DNA of 64,000 nt from NCBI RefSeq assembly GCF_004365175.1, contig NZ_SOCE01000001.1, positions 607,154 to 671,153 on the forward strand, given 5' to 3'. The notes below the pieces were generated by a model. The model searched no databases. It saw nothing but the letters and a program-made list of their open reading frames with translations, and was not told the DNA's origin. Source of the stretch: Kribbella voronezhensis. GTDB lineage: Bacteria > Actinomycetota > Actinomycetes > Propionibacteriales > Kribbellaceae. The translations under genes and the position numbers were made by a program. This document shows, piece after piece, positions 42,468 through 50,981 of this stretch. The first letter of the stretch is position 1. Each line of letters starts with the position of its first letter.

Positions 42468-45311
42468 CTACTTCTCCTGAGGCAACGCGGCCGCGAGTAG
42501 CTGGGCCAGGTGGACCGGGTGGCGGTTGGTGGCGTGGGTGATCTGGGTCCGGCAGCTGAAGCCGTCGGCGATGATCTCGGTGGCTGGGTCCGCCGCTCGA
42601 ACGGCCGGCAGGAGAACGCGCTCTCCGATGCTCTTCGACACGGCATAGTGGTCGCGTTCGAAGCCGAAGTTGCCGGCCAGGCCGCAGCAACCCGAGTCGG
42701 GAATCTCGGCCTCGATGCCCGCCGCCTTCATCAGTTGCCGGTCGGCGTCGAAACCGAGTACGGCGTGCTGATGGCAATGCGTCTGCACCAATGCGGCTCC
42801 GCCGACCTGCGGCGGCTCCCAGTTCGCTTTGCTCAGAAACTCGGAAAACGTTTGCGTCGAGGCGGCGACGGCCGCGGCGAGCGGGTTTCCGGCCAGCAGG
42901 TCGGGGAGCTCCTGACGGAGGGCCGCTGTGCAACTCGGTTCGAGCCCGACGATCGGCGTCCCGGCGGCGAGGTGCGGCGCCAGGATCGCGAGAGAGCGCT
43001 CCATGACGCGTCTGGCCGTGCCGAGCTGGCCGGTCGAGACCCAGGTGAGACCGCAGCAGACTCCCTTGGCCGGCAGCACCACCTCGTACCCCGCGGCCTC
43101 CAGAACCTCGACCGCGGCGCGGCCGATCTCAGGAGCAAAGTAGTTGGTGAACGTATCCGGCCAGAGCAACACCTTGCCCCGGGCCCCCACTTTCTTGCTC
43201 CTGGCAACGAACCATGCACTGAAGGTCTCCGTCGCAAAGGCAGGCACCTCGCGCTCCGTCGCGATCCCACCCAGCCGTTTCACCAGCCTCGATGCGGCGA
43301 ACCAGTTCGCGAGCCGCGGTGCGTGCGACGCGAACCGGGACCACAGCGGAAGCCAGCCCATCGACCAATGCGACAACGGGCGGGCCCAGGGCCGGTGGGC
43401 GTAATGGTGATGGGTGAACTCGGCCTTGTACGTCGCCATGTCCACGTTCACCGGGCAATCGGACTGACAACCCTTGCAGGACAGGCAAAGGTCGAGCGCA
43501 TCGCGCACCTCGGTCGATCGCCAGCCGTCGGTGATCAGGTCACCTTCGAGCATCTCCCACAGCAGGTGCGCCCGCCCACGCGTCGAGTGCAGTTCCTCCC
43601 GCGTCACCTGGTAGCTCGGGCACATCACTCCACCGGACGCCTGCCGGCACTTGCCGATCCCGACGCACCGGCGCTGCGCCTGCGCGAAGTCGTGATCGTC
43701 GGCCGGATAGTCGAATATCGTCAGCAGCTTGCGATCCTTCGCCGCGCCCTGATGCCGAATGCCGACGTCCACCGGCGACGGATCGACGATCATGTGCGGA
43801 TTCATCACGCCGCCCGGATCCCAGATCCGCTTCAGCTCACCGAACAGCCGCACCCCGTCGGCGCCGTACATGCGAGCCAACAACTCCGACCTCGCCCGCC
43901 CGTCGCCGTGCTCCCCCGACACCGAGCCGCCGAGCTCGACGACGAGGTCCGTGGCCTGCTCGACAAACGCCCGGTACGTCGTGAGGCCACGCCGGCTGAG
44001 CAGGTCGAAATCGATCCGCATGTGTATGCAGCCCTCGCCGAAGTGCCCGTACGACGCGCCGGACAACCCGTGGCGGGACAAGATCTCGTCGAGGCCGCGC
44101 AGATAGGCACCCAGGCGTGCAGGCGGTACGGCGGCGTCCTCCCAGCCACCCCAGGCTTCGGCACCGTCGGCCCGCCGGGTTGCCAGACCGGCGGCGTCGG
44201 TGCGGCATCGCCAGAGCACCACTTGAGCCCCAGCATCGGTCACCAGGGACGCGGTCGCCGGTGAACCGGAGTCGCGGAGTTCCTCGATCAACTGCCTCGC
44301 CGCTTCGGCCGCAGCAGCCTCGTCCGCACCACCGAGCTCGACCAGCAGCCACGCACGCCCAGCCGGCAGCCCTGCCTGTACTGCGGACTCGCGGACCTCG
44401 GTCGGCAGCCGCTCGACCAGGTCGGAGTTGATCGACTCCATCGTCAGCGGGCCGTGTCGCAGGACGATCGGGACGCAGTCCGCCGACGTGATCGAGTCGG
44501 CGAACCCGAGCACACACAAAACCTTTGCTGCCGGCAACGGAGTCAGCGCCACCGTCGCCTGCAGCGTCGCCGCAAACCCACCCTCACTCCCAGCCAGCAG
44601 CCGTGCGACCTCGAACCCGTACTCCGGCAGCAACCGATGCAGCGCATACCCCGAGATCTGCCGACTGAACTGCCCGAAGCGGCGCCGGATCAGCAACTCG
44701 TTCCGTTCCACCAACTCGTGCAACGCACGCTCGATCCCGCCCGCTCGCTCACCGCGCAACTCGGCGCCGTCGACGGTCAGCCTCGTTCCGTCGGCGAGGA
44801 CCAGGTCGAGCCCGAGCAGGTTGTCCGCCGTCGTACCCCACGCCACCGAATGCGCCCCACACGCGTTGTTGGCGATCATCCCGCCCAGCGTCGCCCGGGA
44901 CCCCGACGACGGGTCCGCCCCGAACGCCAGCCCGTACGGCCTCGCCGCCGCCAGCAGGTGGGTCAGCACCACGCCCGGCTCCACCACCGCACGCCGCCGC
45001 TCGGCGTCGATCTCCACGATTCGATTCACGTGCCGCGACCCGTCGATCACCACCCCGCCGATCGCGTTCCCCGCCATCGACGTACCACCGCCCCGCAGGA
45101 CGACAGGCGCTCCCCCGGCCGCGGCCAGGCTCACCGCGACGGCGAGATCCTCCTGATCGGCGGGCACGACGACGAGGTCCGGCACCGCCCGGTAGTTCGA
45201 TCCGTCGGCCGCGTACAGCGCCCGGCTCCGCGCATCCGAAGCCACAGAGCCGCGCAACTCCTTGCCCAGCGCCCGTTGCAACCCCGCCACATCAAAGCCC
45301 GGACTCACCAC
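42468..45311 (-). CDS. FAD- and Fe-S-containing D-2-hydroxyacid dehydrogenase (GlcD/YdiJ-like fusion)
   Basis: 947 residues from GTG 45311. Residues ~30-260 bind FAD (VVVPADQEDLAVAVSLAAAG, VLRGGGTSMAGNAIGG). ~260-520 are the FAD-oxidase C domain, with HFGEGCIHMRIDFD. Around 565-660 lie two ferredoxin-like Cys clusters (CVGIGKC, CLSCKGCQSDCPVN). The C-terminus has two CCG domains (CCGLTWVSTG, CCGLAGNFGFE). The plan matches E. coli YdiJ, a D-2-hydroxyglutarate dehydrogenase, and glycolate/lactate oxidases fused in one chain. It should feed electrons to the quinone pool. TAGATT seven nt upstream suggests a leaderless transcript. Exact substrate uncertain. Confidence 0.88.
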   Translation of the reverse strand: MVSPGFDVAGLQRALGKELRGSVASDARSRALYAADGSNYRAVPDLVVVPADQEDLAVAVSLAAAGGAPVVLRGGGTSMAGNAIGGVVIDGSRHVNRIVEIDAERRRAVVEPGVVLTHLLAAARPYGLAFGADPSSGSRATLGGMIANNACGAHSVAWGTTADNLLGLDLVLADGTRLTVDGAELRGERAGGIERALHELVERNELLIRRRFGQFSRQISGYALHRLLPEYGFEVARLLAGSEGGFAATLQATVALTPLPAAKVLCVLGFADSITSADCVPIVLRHGPLTMESINSDLVERLPTEVRESAVQAGLPAGRAWLLVELGGADEAAAAEAARQLIEELRDSGSPATASLVTDAGAQVVLWRCRTDAAGLATRRADGAEAWGGWEDAAVPPARLGAYLRGLDEILSRHGLSGASYGHFGEGCIHMRIDFDLLSRRGLTTYRAFVEQATDLVVELGGSVSGEHGDGRARSELLARMYGADGVRLFGELKRIWDPGGVMNPHMIVDPSPVDVGIRHQGAAKDRKLLTIFDYPADDHDFAQAQRRCVGIGKCRQASGGVMCPSYQVTREELHSTRGRAHLLWEMLEGDLITDGWRSTEVRDALDLCLSCKGCQSDCPVNVDMATYKAEFTHHHYAHRPWARPLSHWSMGWLPLWSRFASHAPRLANWFAASRLVKRLGGIATEREVPAFATETFSAWFVARSKKVGARGKVLLWPDTFTNYFAPEIGRAAVEVLEAAGYEVVLPAKGVCCGLTWVSTGQLGTARRVMERSLAILAPHLAAGTPIVGLEPSCTAALRQELPDLLAGNPLAAAVAASTQTFSEFLSKANWEPPQVGGAALVQTHCHQHAVLGFDADRQLMKAAGIEAEIPDSGCCGLAGNFGFERDHYAVSKSIGERVLLPAVRAADPATEIIADGFSCRTQITHATNRHPVHLAQLLAAALPQEK

Positions 45312-45318
45312 ACACCAC

Positions 45319-45324
45319 AATCTA
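45319..45324 (-). promoter_or_regulatory. Putative -10 box for the D-2-hydroxyacid dehydrogenase gene
   Basis: On the minus strand TAGATT ends seven nt before the GTG at 45311. This spacing supports that codon over an open-frame start at 45365. Confidence 0.35.
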
Positions 45325-45365
45325 CCTATCGTGCCGGCGCGAAGATCAGCGTCGGGTGACCCCAC

Positions 45366-45371
45366 TAGGAT
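45366..45371 (+). promoter_or_regulatory. Putative -10 box for the GNAT gene
   Basis: TAGGAT lies six nt before the ATG at 45378, with no ribosome-binding site between. No clear -35 was found. Confidence 0.4.
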
Positions 45372-45377
45372 CGCGGC

Positions 45378-45971
45378 ATGCCTCTGCTTGTGGAGCCGGC
45401 TCTGCCCGAGGGAACGCTCCGGGACGGCGCCCAGCCCCAGCTCGCGACCAGCGACGGCTTGGTACTACGGCCCTGGCGGGCAAGTGACGCCCCGGTGGTC
45501 CAGACGGCCTTCTCCTGTCCGGACATTCAGCGCTGGCATGTCCGGCGACTCGACAGCCTCGACGAAGCAGTCGAGTGGACCAGGCAATGGGCCGGCCACT
45601 GGGACGCCGAGAGCTCGGCAAGCTGGGCAGTCGTCGACAGCGACGACCAGCCCCTCGGCCAGATCGGCCTCCGCAACATCTCGCTGGCCGAGGCGTCGGC
45701 CGACCTCTCCTACTGGGTGATCCCTGCCGCGCGCGGCCGCTCCATCGCCGCGCAATCGGTGAACGCCTTGTCCGCTTGGTCTTTCGGCCAACTCGGCTTC
45801 CACCGCCTGGCCATCCACCACTCCACCGCCAACACCGCGTCGTGCAGGGTCGCCGAACGCACCGGCTATCCCCTCGAAGGAACCATGCGGCAAGCCATCA
45901 AACACGCCGACGGCTGGCACGACTGGCACCTCCACGGCCGCCTCGCCGCCGACCACTGGCTACGGGGTTGA
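45378..45971 (+). CDS. GNAT N-acetyltransferase
   Basis: 197 residues, RimJ/RimL-type. LVLRPWRASDAPVVQTAFSC begins the fold, SYWVIPAARGRSIAAQSVNA holds the acetyl-CoA loop (the usual Gly-rich Q/RxxGxG/A is altered to ARGRSIA), and RLAIHHSTANTASCRVAERT is the conserved late segment. The acceptor is unknown. It ends 33 nt before the amidase, but a separate MerR-type promoter starts within its last codons, so the amidase operon is independent. Confidence 0.85.
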   Translation: MPLLVEPALPEGTLRDGAQPQLATSDGLVLRPWRASDAPVVQTAFSCPDIQRWHVRRLDSLDEAVEWTRQWAGHWDAESSASWAVVDSDDQPLGQIGLRNISLAEASADLSYWVIPAARGRSIAAQSVNALSAWSFGQLGFHRLAIHHSTANTASCRVAERTGYPLEGTMRQAIKHADGWHDWHLHGRLAADHWLRG

Positions 45972-45998
45972 CCCTGACACGGTGTCAGACCGTACTGC
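45968..45998 (+). promoter_or_regulatory. Second MerR-type promoter, for the amidase-MerR operon
   Basis: -35 TTGACC (45968-45973), a 19-bp spacer opening with the perfect palindrome CTGACAC-G-GTGTCAG (45974-45988), and -10 TACTGC (45993-45998), six nt before the ATG. The geometry is base-for-base the same as at 40224, but the palindrome sequence differs, so a different MerR protein should bind, most likely the one at 47340. Confidence 0.75.
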
Positions 45999-46004
45999 TG
46001 GCCC

Positions 46005-47336
46005 ATGAACAACTTCCGTACTGCGCGGCAGGCGGCCGAGGCGATCAGCGCCGGTCAGACCTCGTCCCGTGAGCTCACCGAGGAACTCCTCGCCAGGATC
46101 GCCGCCGACACCGCGGTGAACGCGATCGTGGAGACACGTCCGGAGTACGCGCTGCGCCAGGCGACGGCCGCCGACGAGGTGGTCGCGTCGGGCGCTGCAC
46201 TCGGCCCACTGCACGGCGTACCGATGACTGTGAAGGATGCGATCAACGTCGCCGGCCTGAAGACGACGTGGGGTGATCCTCCGTTCGCCGACTATGTGCC
46301 TGACACGTCCGCGACGCTCGTCGACCGGCTGGCCGGTGCCGGCGCGATCATCGTCGGCAAGAGCAACGTGCACACGATGCTCGGCGACTTCGGCCAGACC
46401 AGCAACGAGCTCTACGGCCGCACCAACAATCCGCACGACCTCACGCGGACGCCGGGTGGGTCCAGCGGTGGCGGTGCCGCGGCACTCGCGGCCGGGCTGA
46501 CCTACCTGGAGTACGGCTCCGACCTGGTCGGCTCGATCCGCCTTCCTGCGGCCTACTGCGGTGTGTACGGCCTCAAGCCCACCGCCGGCGTAGTACCGCT
46601 GGACGGCTTCCAGCCACCCGGCCCACCAGCGCCCGCCAGCGAGTTCCCCACACTGTCGAGCGTTGGCCCGCTCGCCCGGTCGGCGGCCGACCTGCGGACC
46701 GCACTGCGAGTCACTGGCGGACCGGCGGGCAAGGCGATGTCATGGCGACTGGAGCCACCGCGCCACCGCAAGCTCCACGAGTACCGCGTGGGATTCGTGC
46801 TCGACCACCCCGACGCGCCAGTGACAGCTCAGGTCGGTGCGGCGCTGTCGGACCAGGTCGACGCGCTGGCCCGGCAAGGCGTGAAGCTCGTCGAGGGTTG
46901 GCCCGACGGCGTCGATCCGAGCGCTCAGGCGGAGGACTTCGGCTTCCAGGTCGGGCTCTTCTTCGCGCTGAACGGCGGCGGTGGTGATGGTGAGGACTTC
47001 GCGAGTCTGGCCCAGGTTTTCGACCACGAACACCGGCGGCTGGCGACCAGGGCGACCTGGCAGGCGTACTTCGAGGAGGTCGACGTCTTCCTCTGCCCGA
47101 CCAGCTTCACGACCGCCTTCCCGCACGACGACCGCCCATCCGACGAGCGCACGATCGACGGCCGCCCGTACGACGCGCAGGTGTTCTGGATCTCGCACGC
47201 ATCTCTGGCCGGGCTGCCCGCGGTGAGCATGCCGATCGAGTCCAGCGGTCTCCCGGTCGGAGCCCAGGTGATCGGCCCGTTCCACGAGGACGACACGGCG
47301 ATCACCTTCGCGGACCTCGTGGCTGGTTCACTCTGA
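46005..47336 (+). CDS. Amidase-signature hydrolase
   Basis: 443 residues. The Ser-cisSer-Lys triad is visible: Lys77 in MTVKDAINV, cis-Ser in GGSSGGGAAAL (153/154), and nucleophile Ser177 in SDLVGSIRLPAA. The usual GGS before the nucleophile reads VGS. The family hydrolyses amides, including carbamates and acyl-amino compounds, in the cytosol. The gene ends 3 nt before the MerR gene and is headed by a MerR-type promoter, so the amidase is probably induced by a compound sensed by that regulator, perhaps its own substrate. Confidence 0.9.
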   Translation: MNNFRTARQAAEAISAGQTSSRELTEELLARIAADTAVNAIVETRPEYALRQATAADEVVASGAALGPLHGVPMTVKDAINVAGLKTTWGDPPFADYVPDTSATLVDRLAGAGAIIVGKSNVHTMLGDFGQTSNELYGRTNNPHDLTRTPGGSSGGGAAALAAGLTYLEYGSDLVGSIRLPAAYCGVYGLKPTAGVVPLDGFQPPGPPAPASEFPTLSSVGPLARSAADLRTALRVTGGPAGKAMSWRLEPPRHRKLHEYRVGFVLDHPDAPVTAQVGAALSDQVDALARQGVKLVEGWPDGVDPSAQAEDFGFQVGLFFALNGGGGDGEDFASLAQVFDHEHRRLATRATWQAYFEEVDVFLCPTSFTTAFPHDDRPSDERTIDGRPYDAQVFWISHASLAGLPAVSMPIESSGLPVGAQVIGPFHEDDTAITFADLVAGSL

Positions 47337-47339
47337 ATC

Positions 47340-48179
47340 ATGTTCGCGATCGGGGACTTCGCCCGGCACGGCCGGGTGTCGGTACGGATGCTGCGCCACT
47401 ACGACGCCATCGGCCTGCTCCGGCCCGCCCACGTCGACGAGGCGACGGGGTACCGCAGCTACGAGGCCGCACAACTGGCGGACCTGAACCGCGTGGTCGC
47501 ACTCAAGGATCTCGGCTTCACTCTCGAACAGGTCCGCACGATGCTGGCCGATGAGATCAGCCTGGTCGAGGTCCGCGCGATGCTCGCGCTGCGCCGGGCC
47601 GAACTCGAGGCCGAGGTGGCCGAGAGCGCCGCGCGACTCACCCAGGTCGAGTCGCGCTTGCACAGCATCGAGCTGGGCGACGAGGTACCGGCCGTTGTCG
47701 TGAAGGACCTGCCGGCCGGCCGGTACGTCGCCCTCGAAGGAGTCGCGGACGACTTCCGGCCGGAGCAGATCAGTCCGGTGATCCGACCGCTGTGCGCCGA
47801 GCTCGGCCAACGGTTGCCTGGGGCAACAGGGGTCGTACCGTCCGGCCGGTTGACCTGCTTCTACGAGACGTCCGGCGACCAGGTGAGGCTGCAGGCCGCA
47901 GTACCGGCCGCAGTCTCGTACGACGGGGAGCTGAACGGACTCACCGTGCTCGACACCCCGGCCTTGCGGGCTGCGACCCTGGTGCACCGCGGCCCCATCG
48001 ACGAAGTACTTCCTGCGTGGCAGGCGTTGGCCCGCTGGGTCGACGACAACGGCTACCGTTCCGACGGGCCGGCGCGTGAGCTCTACCTGGACTGTCCTGA
48101 TGACCCAGCTGAGTGGGTCACGGAGTTGCAGGAGCCGCTTGCCGGTCCTCGGGCGGAACCATCGCTGCCAGGCCGCTGA
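47340..48179 (+). CDS. MerR regulator with GyrI-like effector-binding domain
   Basis: 279 residues. Residues ~1-70 are a MerR winged helix (FAIGDFARHGRVSVRMLRHY), ~75-115 a coiled coil, and ~125-279 a GyrI/SOUL-type small-molecule pocket (AVVVKDLPAGRYVALEG), as in BltR/BmrR proteins that sense drugs. It is in one operon with the amidase (3-nt gap). The promoter at 45968 has the 19-bp spacer such regulators need. Its end overlaps the tail of the convergent TetR gene by 62 nt. Confidence 0.9.
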   Translation: MFAIGDFARHGRVSVRMLRHYDAIGLLRPAHVDEATGYRSYEAAQLADLNRVVALKDLGFTLEQVRTMLADEISLVEVRAMLALRRAELEAEVAESAARLTQVESRLHSIELGDEVPAVVVKDLPAGRYVALEGVADDFRPEQISPVIRPLCAELGQRLPGATGVVPSGRLTCFYETSGDQVRLQAAVPAAVSYDGELNGLTVLDTPALRAATLVHRGPIDEVLPAWQALARWVDDNGYRSDGPARELYLDCPDDPAEWVTELQEPLAGPRAEPSLPGR

Positions 48180-48852
48180 TCAGGACCTGGAGGCCGAACT
48201 CGAAGCGCTCGTCACCCAGCGCACCGGCAGTCAGTGCACCAGCCAGGGCCACAGTGACCGGGTAGCGGTCGGCCGGAAGACTCGCGAAGTGGTTCCGCAT
48301 GGCGGCCACGAACGACTCGACATCCTCCATGGTCCAGCCGCTGGCACCTTGCACGCTCTCCTCGAAGGCGACCGCGGTCACGTAGAGATGGAGCATGTCG
48401 ATCGCCCAGGCCGCCGCCTGATCCGGCACCCGGCCGGCCTTGAGGATCGCGAGCATCGCCTCGGTGCTGTCCATGGCGCGCTCCCCCAGCGGCACCTGCC
48501 CGATGGCCGCCCGGGCGACCCCGGGGTTGGCCCGCATCACCTTGAGCGTCGATCGCATCATGTCCTTGAGTTGCTCCTGCCAGCGGGCCGGATCGGCTAC
48601 CGGCAACTCGATGTCGGCCGCGGCCCGGTCGACCAGCAACTGATCGAGCTCCCCCTTGTTCGCCACATGTGCGTAGAGCGAAGCGGGACCCGTGTCGAGG
48701 GCCTGAGCGACCTTGCGCATCGAGACCGCCTCGTAGCCCTGGTCGAGGAGGATCCGCATCGCCGCGTCGACGATCCGCTCGCGGTTCAGCGGCGTACGGG
48801 TGGGACGGGCCGGCTTCTCGGGGCTGAGCGGCTGCCAGGGCGACGGGTTCAT
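48118..48852 (-). CDS. TetR-family repressor of the adjacent MFS pump
   Basis: 244 residues from ATG 48852; an in-frame ATG at 48897 lies inside the operator array and is unlikely. The helix-turn-helix is in NRERIVDAAMRILLDQGYEA and MRKVAQALDTGPASLYAHVA. The C-terminal ligand domain resembles the TetR_C group of drug-pump repressors. It diverges from the MFS gene. Four GAACAnnGTTC-like sites fill the gap between them. It presumably represses both genes until a drug binds. Confidence 0.9.
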   Translation of the reverse strand: MNPSPWQPLSPEKPARPTRTPLNRERIVDAAMRILLDQGYEAVSMRKVAQALDTGPASLYAHVANKGELDQLLVDRAAADIELPVADPARWQEQLKDMMRSTLKVMRANPGVARAAIGQVPLGERAMDSTEAMLAILKAGRVPDQAAAWAIDMLHLYVTAVAFEESVQGASGWTMEDVESFVAAMRNHFASLPADRYPVTVALAGALTAGALGDERFEFGLQVLISGLAAMVPPEDRQAAPATP

Positions 48853-48866
48853 ACCACCACTGTAGC

Positions 48867-48930
48867 GAACACCGTACTTGACTGGAACACCGTTCACATG
48901 TAGAACAGTGTTCGTTCACGAACACCGTTC
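48867..48930. promoter_or_regulatory. Array of four TetR operators overlapping the MFS promoter
   Basis: Sites GAACACCGTAC (48867), GAACACCGTTC (48885), GAACAGTGTTC (48903, perfect palindrome) and GAACACCGTTC (48920) are spaced 18, 18 and 17 bp. A promoter TTGACT (48878-48883), 17-bp spacer, TAGAAC (48901-48906) faces the MFS gene. Site 2 lies in its spacer and site 3 covers its -10. Confidence 0.85.
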
Positions 48931-48948
48931 GAATCGTAGGAGCCACCG

Positions 48949-50406
48949 ATGAGCACCTCCCTCACCACCGAGACCGCCCCGCCCCCGGGGTCCGAGCAGA
49001 CCGCATCAGCCACCGGTACGGCGTACAGGTGGCGCTGGATCGTGCTCGGCACTGTGCTGCTCGCCGAGATCATGGACCTCGTCGACGCCACCATCGTCAA
49101 CATCGCCGCCCCCTCGATCCGGGCCGAACTGGGCGGCTCCGAATCCGCGCTGCAGTGGATGCTGGCCGGCTACACGCTGGCGTTCGCGATCGGCCTGATC
49201 ACGTTCGGGCGGCTCGGCGACCTGGTCGGGCGGCGCCGGCTGTTCCTGATCGGCGCCGTCGGGTTCACCGTTGCCTCCGCGCTGTGCGGGCTCGCGACCT
49301 CACCCGAACTGCTGATCGGCAGCCGGGTCGCCCAAGGTCTGCTCGGCGCGGTGATGATCCCGCAGGGCTTCGCCATCCTGAAATCCGTCTTCCCGGCCGA
49401 GGAGACCGGCAAGGCGTTCGGCATGTTCGGCCCGGTGATGGGGCTGTCCGCGGTCGCCGGTCCGGTCATCGCCGGCCTGCTGATCAAGGCGGACCTGTTC
49501 GACACCGGCTGGCGGATGATCTTCTTCATCAACGTGCCGCTCGGCATCCTGGCCGTGCTCGGAGCGCTGCGGTTCATGCCCGAACTGAAGACGCCCGGCG
49601 CGACCCGGCTCGACGCGGCCGGTGTGATCCTGGTCAGCCTGGCCAGCGGCCTGCTGATCTACCCGCTGGTGCAGGGCCGCGAGCTCGGCTGGCCGGCCTG
49701 GTCGATCGCGATGATCATCTCGTCCTTCGCCGTCTTCGCCCTGTTCGGCCGGCGCGAGCGCCGGTCCGGCAACCCGGTGATCGACCCGTCGCTGTTCCGC
49801 AACCGCGGTTACGTCGCGGGACTCGGCGTGATCACCACGTTCTTCCTGGCGATGTCCGGCTTCATGCTGGTGTTCAACCTGTTCACCCAGCTCGGCCTGC
49901 ACTACAGCCCGCTGCGGGCGGGCCTGGCGATGGTGCCGTTCTCGCTGGGGATCGCGATCGGTGCCCCGCTGTCGGCCGGCCTGCTGGCACCGCGGTTCGG
50001 CCGGAAGGCGCTCCAGTTCGGCATCGTCGTGATGGCGATCGCGACCACCGGAGTCTGGTTCACCCTGCACCACAACGGCGTGCAGACCACGATCTGGAAC
50101 CTGGTGCCGGCCACGCTGGTGATGGGGATCGGCTCGGGCATGGTGTTCGCGCCGCTGTTCGACATCATCCTGGCCTCGATCGACGACAAGGCGGCCGGCT
50201 CGGCGTCCGGCGTACTGACCGCGATGCAGCAGTTCGGCGGCGCGATCGGGGTCGCCGTGATCGGCACGGTGTTCTTCCAGCTGATCCCGGCGCACCAGTT
50301 CCTCGGTGCCACGAAGACCAGCACTCTGGTGGCCGTCGGCCTGCTGGTGGTCAGCCTGCTGGTCACCTTCGCCCTGCCGCGGCGGGCCCGCGACGACGCC
50401 CACTAG
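48949..50406 (+). CDS. MFS multidrug efflux transporter, DHA2 (EmrB/QacA-like) family
   Basis: 485 residues, with TAGGAGCC before the ATG. About 14 membrane helices are expected. Typical motifs are EIMDLVDATIVNIAAPSI in helix 1 (motif D1 with the acidic residue), FGRLGDLVGRRRLFLIG (motif A) and GPVMGLSAVAGPVIAGLLI (motif C of antiporters). It likely expels cationic or lipophilic drugs in exchange for protons. Control by the divergent TetR is inferred from the operator array. It is closed by a long perfect hairpin. Confidence 0.93.
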   Translation: MSTSLTTETAPPPGSEQTASATGTAYRWRWIVLGTVLLAEIMDLVDATIVNIAAPSIRAELGGSESALQWMLAGYTLAFAIGLITFGRLGDLVGRRRLFLIGAVGFTVASALCGLATSPELLIGSRVAQGLLGAVMIPQGFAILKSVFPAEETGKAFGMFGPVMGLSAVAGPVIAGLLIKADLFDTGWRMIFFINVPLGILAVLGALRFMPELKTPGATRLDAAGVILVSLASGLLIYPLVQGRELGWPAWSIAMIISSFAVFALFGRRERRSGNPVIDPSLFRNRGYVAGLGVITTFFLAMSGFMLVFNLFTQLGLHYSPLRAGLAMVPFSLGIAIGAPLSAGLLAPRFGRKALQFGIVVMAIATTGVWFTLHHNGVQTTIWNLVPATLVMGIGSGMVFAPLFDIILASIDDKAAGSASGVLTAMQQFGGAIGVAVIGTVFFQLIPAHQFLGATKTSTLVAVGLLVVSLLVTFALPRRARDDAH

Positions 50407-50410
50407 AAGA

Positions 50411-50457
50411 CAAGCCGAAGCCCCGCTCACCTCAGAGGTGAGCGGGGCTTCGGCTTG
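50411..50457. terminator. 22-bp perfect hairpin between mfs and erpA
   Basis: The stem 50411-50432 pairs perfectly with 50436-50457 around a 3-nt loop, 4 nt after the MFS stop and 5 nt before the convergent erpA stop. It can serve both directions. Confidence 0.92.
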
Positions 50458-50462
50458 CTAGC

Positions 50463-50831
50463 TCAGTTGAACGAGTCGCCGCAGGCGCACGAACCGGTCG
50501 CGTTCGGGTTGTCGATCGTGAAGCCCTGCTTCTCGATCGTGTCCACGAAGTCGATCGAGGCGCCCTTGAGGTACGGCGCGCTCATCCGGTCCGTGACGAC
50601 GCTCACGCCGTCGAAGTCGGCCACCACGTCGCCGTCGAGCTGACGCTCGTCGAAGAACAGCTGGTACCGCAGGCCGGAGCAACCACCCGGCTGCACGGCG
50701 ACCCGCAGGGCGAGATCGTCGCGACCTTCCTGGTCCAGCAGCGCCTTCACCTTGGCAGCCGCACCGTCGGTCAGCAGGATGCCGGTGGCCGTCGACGCGT
50801 CAACAGCCTGCTCGGTCTGCGCTTCAGTCAT
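50463..50831 (-). CDS. erpA: Iron-sulfur cluster insertion protein ErpA (A-type carrier)
   Basis: 122 residues. The fold and its three Cys ligands are clear: GGCSGLRYQLFFD and the C-terminal CACGDSF. A-type carriers pass Fe-S clusters to apoenzymes. NadA, a [4Fe-4S] enzyme, is encoded 3.2 kb away, and QcrA and the Fe-S dehydrogenase at 42.5 kb are other possible clients. The short N-terminal extension (TEAQTEQAVDASTATGILL) is typical of actinobacteria. Confidence 0.94.
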   Translation of the reverse strand: MTEAQTEQAVDASTATGILLTDGAAAKVKALLDQEGRDDLALRVAVQPGGCSGLRYQLFFDERQLDGDVVADFDGVSVVTDRMSAPYLKGASIDFVDTIEKQGFTIDNPNATGSCACGDSFN

Positions 50832-50981
50832 TCCTGACTCCAGTCATCTCTTGAGCGCCCGGCCGCTGTGGGCAGCACGCCGCGCGCGGAAATTCCGCCG
50901 TCATCCGGGCCAACAACAGCCGCCCCGGAACCATTCCCATGGTCGCACACCAATTTGCAGGATCAACTACGCGTCCGGCCG

